From: Mesorhizobium sp.
GTDB taxonomy: Bacteria; Pseudomonadota; Alphaproteobacteria; Rhizobiales; Rhizobiaceae
Assembly (NCBI GenBank): GCA_019509685.1
Contig: JAEKLU010000314.1
Location: 1-9,015 of the forward strand
Reading direction: 5' to 3'
DNA length: 9,015 nt
Below are positions 1 through 6,025 of this stretch, piece after piece. Below the pieces are notes generated by a model. That model did not search any database and was not told where the DNA came from. It saw only the letters and a program-made list of their open reading frames with translations. Made by a program: the position numbers and the translations under genes. Each line of letters opens with the position of its first letter. Positions within the stretch are counted from its first letter, which is position 1.

Positions 1-755
<755 letters not shown>

Positions 756-873
756 TGTTCTGGTCTCTCCTCTAAGCAGGCTCTCAGGACCCTGAAAAGG
801 CGTTCCAACGAAAGCCCCTGTTCACTAGAAATACCGCCACGCTCCCCGCTTTTCGGGGGCGGACGGCTTGGCG

Positions 874-905
874 CGTATATAAGAACAGGCAGCACGGGGC
901 GCAAG
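874..905 (-). promoter_or_regulatory. RpoH (sigma-32)-type heat-shock promoter candidate for dnaK, with long leader
   Basis: Reading the minus strand, CTTG (905-902) is followed by 18 nt and then CTTATATACG (883-874). This resembles the alphaproteobacterial RpoH pattern of a CTTG -35 and a C-rich/TATA-like -10, and dnaK is a classic RpoH target. Transcription would begin near 866-868, leaving a leader of about 110 nt before the ATG. That leader contains a small hairpin, CCCCG-AAAAG-CGGGG, within 841-860. No CIRCE element (the HrcA operator) was noticed. The assignment rests on motif and gene identity only. Confidence 0.6.
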
Positions 906-993
906 CATTCTGCGCAAGCTGTCCGCGATCCCTGTTCACTGTGGGGAAAACGCCTAAATCGTGCATATCGCAGCCGATTTACCGCTTGAAACA

Positions 994-1014
994 GCCGGAT
1001 TCGCTGAATTCGGC
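994..1014. terminator. Weak hairpin downstream of the phosphatase gene, possible terminator
   Basis: On the plus strand GCCGGATTC (994-1002) pairs with GAATTCGGC (1006-1014) around a GCT loop, nine pairs with one G-T wobble. On the minus strand, the direction of the upstream phosphatase gene ending at 1043, the wobble becomes an A-C mismatch. No clear U-tract follows. It is the only stem noticed between the phosphatase stop and the dnaK promoter, so it may act as a weak terminator or processing site. Confidence is low. Confidence 0.3.
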
Positions 1015-1042
1015 CCGGGCAAAAACGTCGCAGCCATCCCGA

Positions 1043-1852
1043 TCAAGGCCTGAACGCCTGCGCGCAGAGTGCCTGGAGCTTCGGAAAGATGTCTTTTCCG
1101 CCCGCTATGACTTGTGTTCCCTGGGCAAGCACGGTCTTCGGGTCGGCCTTGAGAACCATGCCGCCGGCTTCCTCGACCAGCAGCATGCCGGCCAGGCAAT
1201 CCCAGGCGTTCATGTGCTCTTCGATATAGCCGAGCAGCCGGCCGGCGGCGGCATAGGCGAGCATCAGCGCGCCTGACGCGTTGCGGTAGAAGACGCCGCC
1301 TTCGGCCATGATATTGCTGATCAGCACCGCGACATGCTCCGTCGATGCCCGGTTCGAAAGCCCGGTGCCGACCGAGCCTTCGGAAAGCGAGGCGCCGCCG
1401 CTCGCCCGGATCGGCTTGCCATTGACGAAGGCGCCGCCGCCCAGGCGTCCATGGAAGGTCTCGTCGGTCGACGGCTCGTGGATGACGCCGACCACTGTCT
1501 CGCCATCCTTGGCGCAGGCGATCACCACGCACCAGGCCGGAATGCCGCGCACGAAATTGGCGGTGCCGTCGATCGGGTCGATCACCCAGACATGACCGGT
1601 CTTGCCGGTCACCGCAGCATGCTCCTCGCCGACGATGCCGTCATCCGGATAAGCCTGCGCGATCGCCGCGCGGATGAACAGCTCGACCTCGCGGTCGCCG
1701 TCGGAGACCAGGTCCTGATGGCCCTTGCCTTCGATGGTCAGATTGTCGAGATCGCGAAAATATTTCAGTCCGAGCTCGCCGGCGCGTCGTGCCAGGTCCA
1801 TGGCGAAATGCATGCGGTCGTCGAGGTCGTTGGTCACGGGCAAGGCTCGCAT
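1043..1852 (-). CDS. Inositol monophosphatase family protein (Mg2+-dependent sugar/nucleotide phosphatase)
   Basis: A 269-residue cytoplasmic phosphatase of the IMPase/FBPase/CysQ superfamily, which hydrolyses small phosphomonoesters with bound Mg2+. Family motifs are complete: DLVSDGD (47-53), GEEH (75-78, metal-binding Glu), WVIDPIDGTANF (89-100, with metal ligands Asp92 and Asp95 and the phosphate-binding GT) and WDCLAGMLLVEEAGG near 217-231, with Asp218 as the third metal aspartate. Length is normal for the family. The substrate cannot be fixed from sequence: inositol-1-phosphate, 3'-phosphoadenosine phosphates and histidinol phosphate are all used by relatives. The ATG at 1852 lies only two bases from a palindromic repeat (1855-1900) and has no good Shine-Dalgarno. 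Met14 (1813) and a GTG at Val6 are in-frame alternatives. It is the last gene of a four-gene minus-strand run, with a 110-nt gap to the upstream oxidoreductase, so it may have its own promoter. Confidence 0.93.
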   Translation of the reverse strand: MRALPVTNDLDDRMHFAMDLARRAGELGLKYFRDLDNLTIEGKGHQDLVSDGDREVELFIRAAIAQAYPDDGIVGEEHAAVTGKTGHVWVIDPIDGTANFVRGIPAWCVVIACAKDGETVVGVIHEPSTDETFHGRLGGGAFVNGKPIRASGGASLSEGSVGTGLSNRASTEHVAVLISNIMAEGGVFYRNASGALMLAYAAAGRLLGYIEEHMNAWDCLAGMLLVEEAGGMVLKADPKTVLAQGTQVIAGGKDIFPKLQALCAQAFRP

Positions 1853-1854
1853 TG

Positions 1855-1900
1855 GAGCAATTCCAGAAACGTGAAGCGGTTTTCCGTCCGGAATTGCGTC
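1855..1900. repeat. Palindromic intergenic repeat, copy 1 (rhizobial REP/RIME-like)
   Basis: Inverted arms GCAATTCC (1857-1864) and GGAATTGC (1890-1897) enclose a 25-nt interior ending in GGTTTTCCGTCC. It shares its full right half, including the trailing GTC, and most of its left half with the copy at 3811-3859, but its interior is 3 nt shorter. Short palindromes of this kind are widespread in rhizobial intergenic regions (from memory, not searched). Here it sits directly against the phosphatase start codon and therefore in that gene's ribosome-binding region. Confidence 0.85.
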
Positions 1901-1962
1901 AAGACAACGAAGAGGGGTGCGTGCCCTTAGCAGAGCAGTACGTCGGACAAAAGCAATAGCTG

Positions 1963-2961
1963 TCAGGCGGCCTGCGACAGCGATTTGTGGACATCGGCGA
2001 GGATCTCGAAAGAGCGCAGCCGCGCCGCATGGTCGAAGATCTGCGCCGTTACCATCAGCTCGTCGGCGCCGGTGCGGCGCACGAAGGCATCGATGCCCTG
2101 GCGCACCGTTTCCGGCGATCCGACGACGGCGCAAGACAGCGCTTGTGAGAGCATGCCCCGGGCCATTGGATCGAGGTCGCGGTCGTAATCTTCGACCGGC
2201 GGCGGCAATTGGCCGGGCCGGCCGCTGCGCAAATTGACGAAAGCCTGCTGCAGCGAGGTGAACAACAGCTTTGCCTCGGCATCGGTGGGGGCGGCAAAGA
2301 CATTGAGGCCGAGCATGACATGCGGCTTGTCGAGCTGCGCCGACGGTTGGAAGCGCGTGCGATAGACCTCCAGGGCCTGGTCGAGCTCGGCTGGCGCGAA
2401 ATGCGAGGCAAAGGCATAGGGCAGGCCAAGCAGCGCCGCGAGCTGCGCGCCGTAAAGGCTGGAGCCGAGGATCCAGACCGGCACCTCCTGGCCTTCGCCG
2501 GGCACGGCGCGGATGCGCTGGCCGTCCTCGGCCCGTTGGAAGTAACCCATCAACTCGACCACGTCCTGCGGGAAATTGTCGGTGGACTCGAGGTTGCGGC
2601 GCAGCGCCCTGGCCGTCATCATGTCGGTGCCCGGCGCACGGCCCAACCCGAGATCGATGCGACCGGGGAAAAGCGCGGCCAGCGTGCCGAATTGCTCGGC
2701 AATGACCAGCGGCGCATGGTTGGGCAGCATGATGCCGCCGGCGCCGACGCGGATCGTCTTGGTGCCGCCGGCGACATGGGCGATCACCACGGACGTCGCC
2801 GCGCTCGCAATGCCCGGCATGTTGTGATGCTCGGCCAGCCAGTAGCGGGTGTAGCCGAGTCGCTCGGCGTGGCGGGCAAGGTCGAGCGAATTGGCCAGCG
2901 ACTGCGACGCGGTGCTGCCTTGCGTGATCGGCGACAGGTCGAGGACCGAAAGGGCTGTCAT
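1963..2961 (-). CDS. LLM class flavin-dependent oxidoreductase, YhbW-like
   Basis: A 332-residue member of the bacterial luciferase-like (LLM) superfamily, a TIM-barrel protein expected to use reduced FMN in a cytoplasmic oxidation or reduction. It closely matches my recollection of E. coli YhbW (about 335 residues) throughout: LLDLSPI-type N-terminus (VLDLSPI, 6-12), [10 protein letters not shown] (39-48), [17 protein letters not shown] (76-92), [15 protein letters not shown] (99-113), [13 protein letters not shown] (164-176), FASHFAP (184-190) and QLPPP (251-255). The physiological substrate of this subgroup is not established. GGAG at 2970-2973 lies 8 nt before the ATG, inside the last codons of NAT, and only 2 nt separate the two genes, so the pair should share one mRNA. 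Many LLM proteins are annotated as monooxygenases, but the reaction cannot be claimed here. Confidence 0.93.
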   Translation of the reverse strand: MTALSVLDLSPITQGSTASQSLANSLDLARHAERLGYTRYWLAEHHNMPGIASAATSVVIAHVAGGTKTIRVGAGGIMLPNHAPLVIAEQFGTLAALFPGRIDLGLGRAPGTDMMTARALRRNLESTDNFPQDVVELMGYFQRAEDGQRIRAVPGEGQEVPVWILGSSLYGAQLAALLGLPYAFASHFAPAELDQALEVYRTRFQPSAQLDKPHVMLGLNVFAAPTDAEAKLLFTSLQQAFVNLRSGRPGQLPPPVEDYDRDLDPMARGMLSQALSCAVVGSPETVRQGIDAFVRRTGADELMVTAQIFDHAARLRSFEILADVHKSLSQAA

Positions 2962-2963
2962 GA

Positions 2964-3794
2964 TCAGGTCTCCACGATGTGTTTTTCGCGCAACCTCAGT
3001 TCGAAGGCGGCGCGTTCCGGAATGACGATGGCGAGCTGCTTTTCCAGCACGTCGGCGAGTTCGGTCGCGGTGGCGATTTCGCGTTGCTCGCTGCGGCCGC
3101 CGGCATGGTGAACCGACAGCCGGTTGTTGCGCAGCGCGTAGCGCCTGTCCGGCAGGGCGCGGGCGGCGACCAGCGTCGAGAGAAAATGCGAGCTCGGATG
3201 CGTCGACAGGAAGTGGCTGGCGACCCGGTAATCGACCTCATAGGCCTGGCTTAGGTCGAAGCGGTAAAGCGTGCGCCAATGACCACCGATATTGGCTTGC
3301 AGGCGAATATCATCCTGCGCCTCGACGACGCGGAAAGCTTCGTGCGGTGTCTGCTGTTCGAGGTCTGGTTGCAGAAGCAGCGGTGCCGTCAGCGTCAGGC
3401 CGCCGAAGCCGACATCGGCAATCCAGCTGCGGCCGTCAAGCTCGATGCGCAGCAGCATGTGGCTGCGCGCGGTAAGCGCGTCGTCCGGCTGGCCCCAGAG
3501 CACCCGCGCCGCAAGGCCGCTGACGCTGAAACCCAGCGCTTTCAGCGCATGCATGAAGATCAGGTTGTGCTCGAAGCAATAGCCGCCGCGGCCCTGGCGA
3601 AAAACCTTGTCTTGCAGTGAAGCGAGATCGAGCCCGACCGAAACACCCATCAGCGCATCGATATTCTCGAACGGGATCGCCCGCGGATGGATGGCGTGCA
3701 GTGCCTGCAGCGTTCCAAGCGAGGCATCGCTCGGCCCGCTATGGCCGATGCGGGCGAAATAGGCATCGAGGTTTTCCGTCCGGAATTGCGTCAA
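2964..3794 (-). CDS. nat: Arylamine N-acetyltransferase, with repeat-derived 5' end
   Basis: This enzyme transfers acetyl from acetyl-CoA to arylamines and hydrazines by a ping-pong mechanism in the cytoplasm. From a TTG at 3794 it is 276 residues, normal for bacterial NATs. The triad is intact: Cys73 in RGGYCFEHN (69-77), His112 in [12 protein letters not shown] (110-121) and Asp127 in DVGFGG (127-132), with spacing almost identical to Salmonella NAT (Cys69/His107/Asp122). Other family motifs are YFARIG (12-17) and IPFENID (40-46). The start is a problem. No in-frame ATG or GTG exists between the conserved N-terminus and the end of the upstream transporter gene. TTG 3794 is the only usual start codon, it lies beside a half-copy of a palindromic repeat that encodes most of residues 2-8 (TQFRTEN), and no Shine-Dalgarno is evident. 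Expression may be poor, or the native start may have been lost. The gene lies 2 nt upstream of the YhbW-like oxidoreductase. Confidence 0.88.
   Translation of the reverse strand: MTQFRTENLDAYFARIGHSGPSDASLGTLQALHAIHPRAIPFENIDALMGVSVGLDLASLQDKVFRQGRGGYCFEHNLIFMHALKALGFSVSGLAARVLWGQPDDALTARSHMLLRIELDGRSWIADVGFGGLTLTAPLLLQPDLEQQTPHEAFRVVEAQDDIRLQANIGGHWRTLYRFDLSQAYEVDYRVASHFLSTHPSSHFLSTLVAARALPDRRYALRNNRLSVHHAGGRSEQREIATATELADVLEKQLAIVIPERAAFELRLREKHIVET
3770..3792. repeat. Half-copy of the palindromic repeat, fused into the 5' end of the NAT gene
   Basis: The 23 bases here are identical to the right half of the full repeats (GGTTTTCCGTCC followed by GGAATTGCGTC, overlapping at the shared CC-GG junction). 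The left GCAATTCC arm is missing. Homology stops exactly where the conserved NAT sequence LDAYFARIG begins, so on the minus strand the repeat reads in frame into NAT as part of TQFRTEN. Confidence 0.85.
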
Positions 3795-3801
3795 ACAGGA
3801 G

Positions 3802-3875
3802 CAGGAGATAGAGCAATTCCAGGAAAAGTGTGAAACGGTTTTCCGTCCGGAATTGCGTCGACAGGAGATAGAGCA
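3802..3875. repeat. 14-bp direct repeats bracketing a palindromic element
   Basis: CAGGAGATAGAGCA occurs at 3802-3815 and again at 3862-3875, exactly 60 bp apart. The first runs into the GCAATTCC arm of repeat copy 3 and the second into the GAGCATTCCGC arm of the terminal hairpin. The pattern suggests a tandem duplication of repeat modules, one 60-bp unit apart, rather than target-site duplications of a transposon. No transposase is nearby. Confidence 0.7.
3811..3859. repeat. Palindromic intergenic repeat, copy 3 (complete)
   Basis: The outer arms GCAATTCC (3813-3820) and GGAATTGC (3849-3856) pair over 8 bp. An inner stem, GGAAAA (3822-3827) with TTTTCC (3839-3844), adds 6 bp around an 11-nt loop. 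This is the most complete copy in the window and would fold into a two-tier hairpin in RNA from either strand. It lies in the 110-nt gap between the AI-2E transporter stop and the NAT start, in the same orientation as copy 1. Confidence 0.85.
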
Positions 3876-3905
3876 TTCCGCAGTTCGGTGAACGGCGGAA
3901 TGCTC
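3871..3905. repeat. 11-bp perfect hairpin overlapping the AI-2E transporter stop codon
   Basis: GAGCATTCCGC (3871-3881) and GCGGAATGCTC (3895-3905) are perfect inverted arms. Inside them, after one mismatch, GTTC and GAAC add 4 bp around a 3-nt loop. The outer edge reaches the last base of the TAG stop of the transporter gene (3905-3907). There is no U-run after it in the transporter direction, so it is more likely a second type of dispersed rhizobial palindrome or an mRNA 3'-end stabiliser than a canonical intrinsic terminator. Confidence 0.7.
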
Positions 3906-5071
3906 TAAGTCGCGGTCTTGTGGTCTTGCTCGCCGGTCTCGTCGTCGACGACAAAACTCTGCTGCGCGGCGAGGAAATTGCCGACATGGCTCAGGCCCTC
4001 GAAATGATCGCAGAACACCTTGATCACCACCAGCAGCGGCACCGCCATCAGCGCGCCGACGAAGCCCCACAGCCACGACCAGAAGGCGATGGCGATGAAG
4101 ATCGCCACGGCATTGATCTCGAGGCGCCGGCCGACCACCATCGGTGTCACGAACTGGCCCTCGACGACATCGCATAAAAGCACGAAGGCCGGCGCCAGCA
4201 GCGCGTAGGAGATCGTATCGAAGCTGATCAGGGCAATGATCGCGACGAGCAGGATGGTTATCAGCGCGCCGACATAGGGTAGGAAGTTGAGCAGGGCCGC
4301 GGCGGCGCCCCAGACCAGCGGATTGGGCATGCCGAGCCCCCACAGCCCAAGCCCGATCACCGTGCCGAGACCCGCATTGATGAGCGCGACGGTGAGCAGA
4401 TAGTGCGAGATCTCGCGCTCGACATCATAGACGACGCGCAGCGCCCGCTTCTTCTGGCTCATGCTGGTGAAGGACTGGACGATCTTCTCGTAAAACAGCG
4501 TGCCTGAAGCGAGCAGAAACAGCGACAGCACAAAGACGATGGTGATCGCTGTGCCGGCTTCCAGAATGTTGCCGGCGGCCGACGACAGAATGCCCGATGG
4601 CGCGACCGCGACCTTCTGCACGCCCGGTTCCTGGGTGGTCTCGGTCAACCCTTCCAGTTGATGGGCAAGATCCATGATCTTGGCGAGCGGTCGCTGAAAA
4701 TGCGCCAGCCGTTCGGTGAGCTGCTGGCCGATCGTCGATGTGTTGTTGATGAGATCGATGACCGGTCCGCTGAGCAGGTAGCCGGCGCTGACGAAGACGA
4801 AGATCGACAACAGGACCAGCAGCGTGGCGGAAACGACCTCCGGAATGCCGCGCTTGCGCAGGACCCGCACGATTGGGGTCAGCGTCAACGCCAGCAGGAA
4901 CGCGAGCATCACCGGCATGAAGAAGGCGCGGCCGAAATAGAGCGCTGCCATGGTCATGAAGATGAAGATGCCGATCAGCAGCGAGCGCACCAGCCGCATG
5001 TCGGCCCAAGCCTGCACGCGCGGGTCGGGACTTTCGTCGCTCACGCCTGGCGCGATCGGTTCGGCTTTCAT
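3905..5071 (-). CDS. AI-2E family transporter (PF01594 type, formerly UPF0118)
   Basis: A 388-residue inner-membrane protein of the AI-2E/TqsA/PerM family. Some characterised members export autoinducer-2 and others act in ion exchange, so the cargo here is unknown. Hydrophobic segments, by eye, lie at about 30-45, 48-68, 80-102, 172-193, 225-247, 252-283, 287-301 and 320-352, with the soluble stretch near 105-165 typical of the family between the third and fourth segments. Family signatures are [10 protein letters not shown] (260-269), [15 protein letters not shown] (303-317) and [18 protein letters not shown] (330-347). The ATG at 5071 is chosen because AGGGGG (5077-5082) lies 5 nt upstream. 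A longer reading from TTG 5218 lacks family resemblance. The C-terminal tail (370-388) is charged and probably cytoplasmic. It is the first gene of the four-gene minus-strand run. Confidence 0.93.
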   Translation of the reverse strand: MKAEPIAPGVSDESPDPRVQAWADMRLVRSLLIGIFIFMTMAALYFGRAFFMPVMLAFLLALTLTPIVRVLRKRGIPEVVSATLLVLLSIFVFVSAGYLLSGPVIDLINNTSTIGQQLTERLAHFQRPLAKIMDLAHQLEGLTETTQEPGVQKVAVAPSGILSSAAGNILEAGTAITIVFVLSLFLLASGTLFYEKIVQSFTSMSQKKRALRVVYDVEREISHYLLTVALINAGLGTVIGLGLWGLGMPNPLVWGAAAALLNFLPYVGALITILLVAIIALISFDTISYALLAPAFVLLCDVVEGQFVTPMVVGRRLEINAVAIFIAIAFWSWLWGFVGALMAVPLLVVIKVFCDHFEGLSHVGNFLAAQQSFVVDDETGEQDHKTAT

Positions 5072-5104
5072 GGGCACCCCCTCGGGCCAACGTCCCTCCA
5101 CGCG

Positions 5105-5133
5105 GCAATTGCCTGCACCAAACGCGCAATTGC
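5105..5133. promoter_or_regulatory. Paired GCAATTGC palindromes, two helical turns apart, upstream of the transporter
   Basis: The self-complementary octamer GCAATTGC occurs at 5105-5112 and 5126-5133, 21 bp centre to centre, so both would face the same side of the helix. The nearer one is 33 bp upstream of the transporter ATG. This spacing suits a pair of operator sites for a dimeric regulator, but no regulator is identified and chance cannot be excluded. Confidence 0.3.
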
Positions 5134-5220
5134 TGGCGCAGGTTCCATAAGCCGGCTGTCGGAGACGTTGCTGAACCGGTCTCTCGGTGCCACGCAAAAA
5201 TTCATCCGCGTCTTCCAAAT

Positions 5221-5237
5221 ATTACATGGCGTGTAAT
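5221..5237. promoter_or_regulatory. 17-bp perfect palindrome (ATTACA-N5-TGTAAT), operator candidate
   Basis: ATTACA (5221-5226) and TGTAAT (5232-5237) are perfect 6-bp inverted arms around TGGCG. The site is AT-richer than its surroundings and touches the -35-like element of a possible promoter for the AhpD-fold gene. Its form fits a dimeric helix-turn-helix repressor site. The XRE/MmyB regulator encoded 0.8 kb downstream is a natural candidate, by position only. Confidence 0.35.
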
Positions 5238-5265
5238 TGAGGCCATGCCGTCAGCGGGTCTAACA
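5237..5265 (+). promoter_or_regulatory. Weak promoter candidate for the AhpD-fold gene
   Basis: TTGAGG (5237-5242), 17 nt, then CTAACA (5260-5265) gives correct sigma-70 spacing with a fair -35 and a poor -10. It would place the start near 5272 and a leader of about 100 nt. Its first base is the last base of the palindrome at 5221-5237. Confidence 0.25.
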
Positions 5266-5371
5266 CACGCAGACTTTCGCGATGCCAGCAAGGAAAGCGG
5301 CAGCTCAAAACTTCCGCGCGCAACGCGAAGGATGCATGTGATTAGAAATCGATCTTAGAAAGGACGTTACA

Positions 5372-5926
5372 ATGCCGAGATTCAACCTTCAGACGATCGA
5401 ATCGGCGCCGGAGAAATCCAGGGCAACACTAAGAGCATTGGAAGAGAGATTTGGCTTCCTGCCGAACGTCATGGCGACAATGGCGAACAATCCGGTGCTT
5501 CTCAATGGGTTCGCCGCCACCTTTGGCAGCTTTCACGGCGGCAGCCTCGACGAGATCGAAAAGCAGGTCCTCCTGCTGACGAATGCGGTCACCATCAAAT
5601 GTCCCTGGACCGTTGCCGCCCATTCGACATTCGCCATCGAAGACGGCATTGCCGAAAGCGAAGTCCAGGCGATCCGTGACGGCCGGTTGCCGAGAGACCG
5701 CAAATATGCGGCACTCTCGGCGCTGACCAAGGCACTGATCGAGAAAAGAGGAAATGTGAGCGATGCCGACATCGATGCGTTTACGTCGGCAGGCTATTCG
5801 CAGGCGCAGATCCTGGAGGTGGTAACCGGTGTCGGCATTTCCACCATGGCGGCAACCACCACCAATATGGCCGGCACGCCGATCGAGGAACGCTTCCAGC
5901 CCCAGGCGTGGGCCGCGGCAGCCTGA
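5372..5926 (+). CDS. Carboxymuconolactone decarboxylase / AhpD-fold protein with degenerate active site
   Basis: A 184-residue protein with the all-alpha CMD/AhpD fold, whose members include alkylhydroperoxidase AhpD and gamma-carboxymuconolactone decarboxylase. It resembles the family in FGFLPNVMATMANNPVLL (27-44) and in the helix carrying KCPWTVAAHS (76-85). Mycobacterial AhpD uses Glu118, Cys130, Cys133 and His137. At the same spacing this protein has Gln65, Cys77, Thr80 and His84, so the peroxidatic cysteine and the proton-relay glutamate are both replaced. Classical disulfide-based peroxidase activity is therefore unlikely, and the function is unknown. AAGGA (5360-5364) 7 nt before the ATG supports the start. 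The next gene, 99 nt downstream on the same strand, encodes an XRE/MmyB regulator, so this may be its target or partner gene. There are no signal peptide or membrane segments. Confidence 0.88.
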   Translation: MPRFNLQTIESAPEKSRATLRALEERFGFLPNVMATMANNPVLLNGFAATFGSFHGGSLDEIEKQVLLLTNAVTIKCPWTVAAHSTFAIEDGIAESEVQAIRDGRLPRDRKYAALSALTKALIEKRGNVSDADIDAFTSAGYSQAQILEVVTGVGISTMAATTTNMAGTPIEERFQPQAWAAAA

Positions 5927-5934
5927 CCGTCAAT

Positions 5935-5969
5935 CGACATCGCACGGACCGGCCATCCGTGCGGTGTCG
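5935..5969. promoter_or_regulatory. 14-bp hairpin between the AhpD-fold gene and the regulator gene
   Basis: CGACATCGCACGGA (5935-5948) pairs with TCCGTGCGGTGTCG (5956-5969), fourteen pairs with a single G-T wobble, around a 7-nt loop. It begins 8 nt after the upstream stop codon. No U-tract follows, so it may be a Rho-assisted or partial terminator, a 3'-end stabiliser, or, as DNA, an operator for the regulator that starts at 6026. Confidence 0.55.
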
Positions 5970-6025
5970 GCACTACCGGCGGCAGGGTCGCCATGCATGG
6001 TGCTGGTGTTGCAAGGACATGATGT

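Larger units (their letters stand above)
5072..5371. other. Divergent intergenic region between the transporter and the AhpD-fold gene
   Basis: These 300 bases separate two divergently transcribed genes and must hold both promoters. I found no convincing ORF or RNA gene. Visible items are a pair of GCAATTGC palindromes near the transporter side, an ATTACA-N5-TGTAAT palindrome in the middle, a weak promoter-like pair next to it, and AAGGA (5360-5364) 7 nt ahead of the ATG at 5372. Confidence 0.6.

Noticed and set aside
816..940. 11-bp direct repeat CCCTGTTCACT at 816-826 and 930-940 flanking the dnaK promoter
   Set aside because: It is short, with no symmetry and no matching known operator. 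It could be chance and I cannot test it here.
1853..2134. N-terminal extension of the phosphatase to 363 residues
   Set aside because: It runs through the palindromic repeat and into the LLM gene in another frame. The family N-terminus is fully contained from 1852.
2209..3111. Plus-strand 300-codon open frame antisense to the YhbW-like gene and the end of NAT
   Set aside because: Composition is typical of an antisense shadow in high-GC DNA, and it spans two well-supported genes on the other strand.
3770..3905. Insertion sequence or MITE with transposase
   Set aside because: There is no transposase, no terminal inverted repeats with target duplications, and the units are too short. Dispersed REP-like palindromes explain the pattern better.
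2964..4343. 459-residue reading of the NAT frame extending into the transporter gene
   Set aside because: The extension is the out-of-frame complement of transporter and repeat sequence. NAT proteins are about 275 residues, so it is not a fusion protein.
3905..5218. Longer transporter reading from a TTG at 5218 (437 residues)
   Set aside because: The added N-terminus has no family similarity, and AGGGGG is placed correctly for the ATG at 5071.
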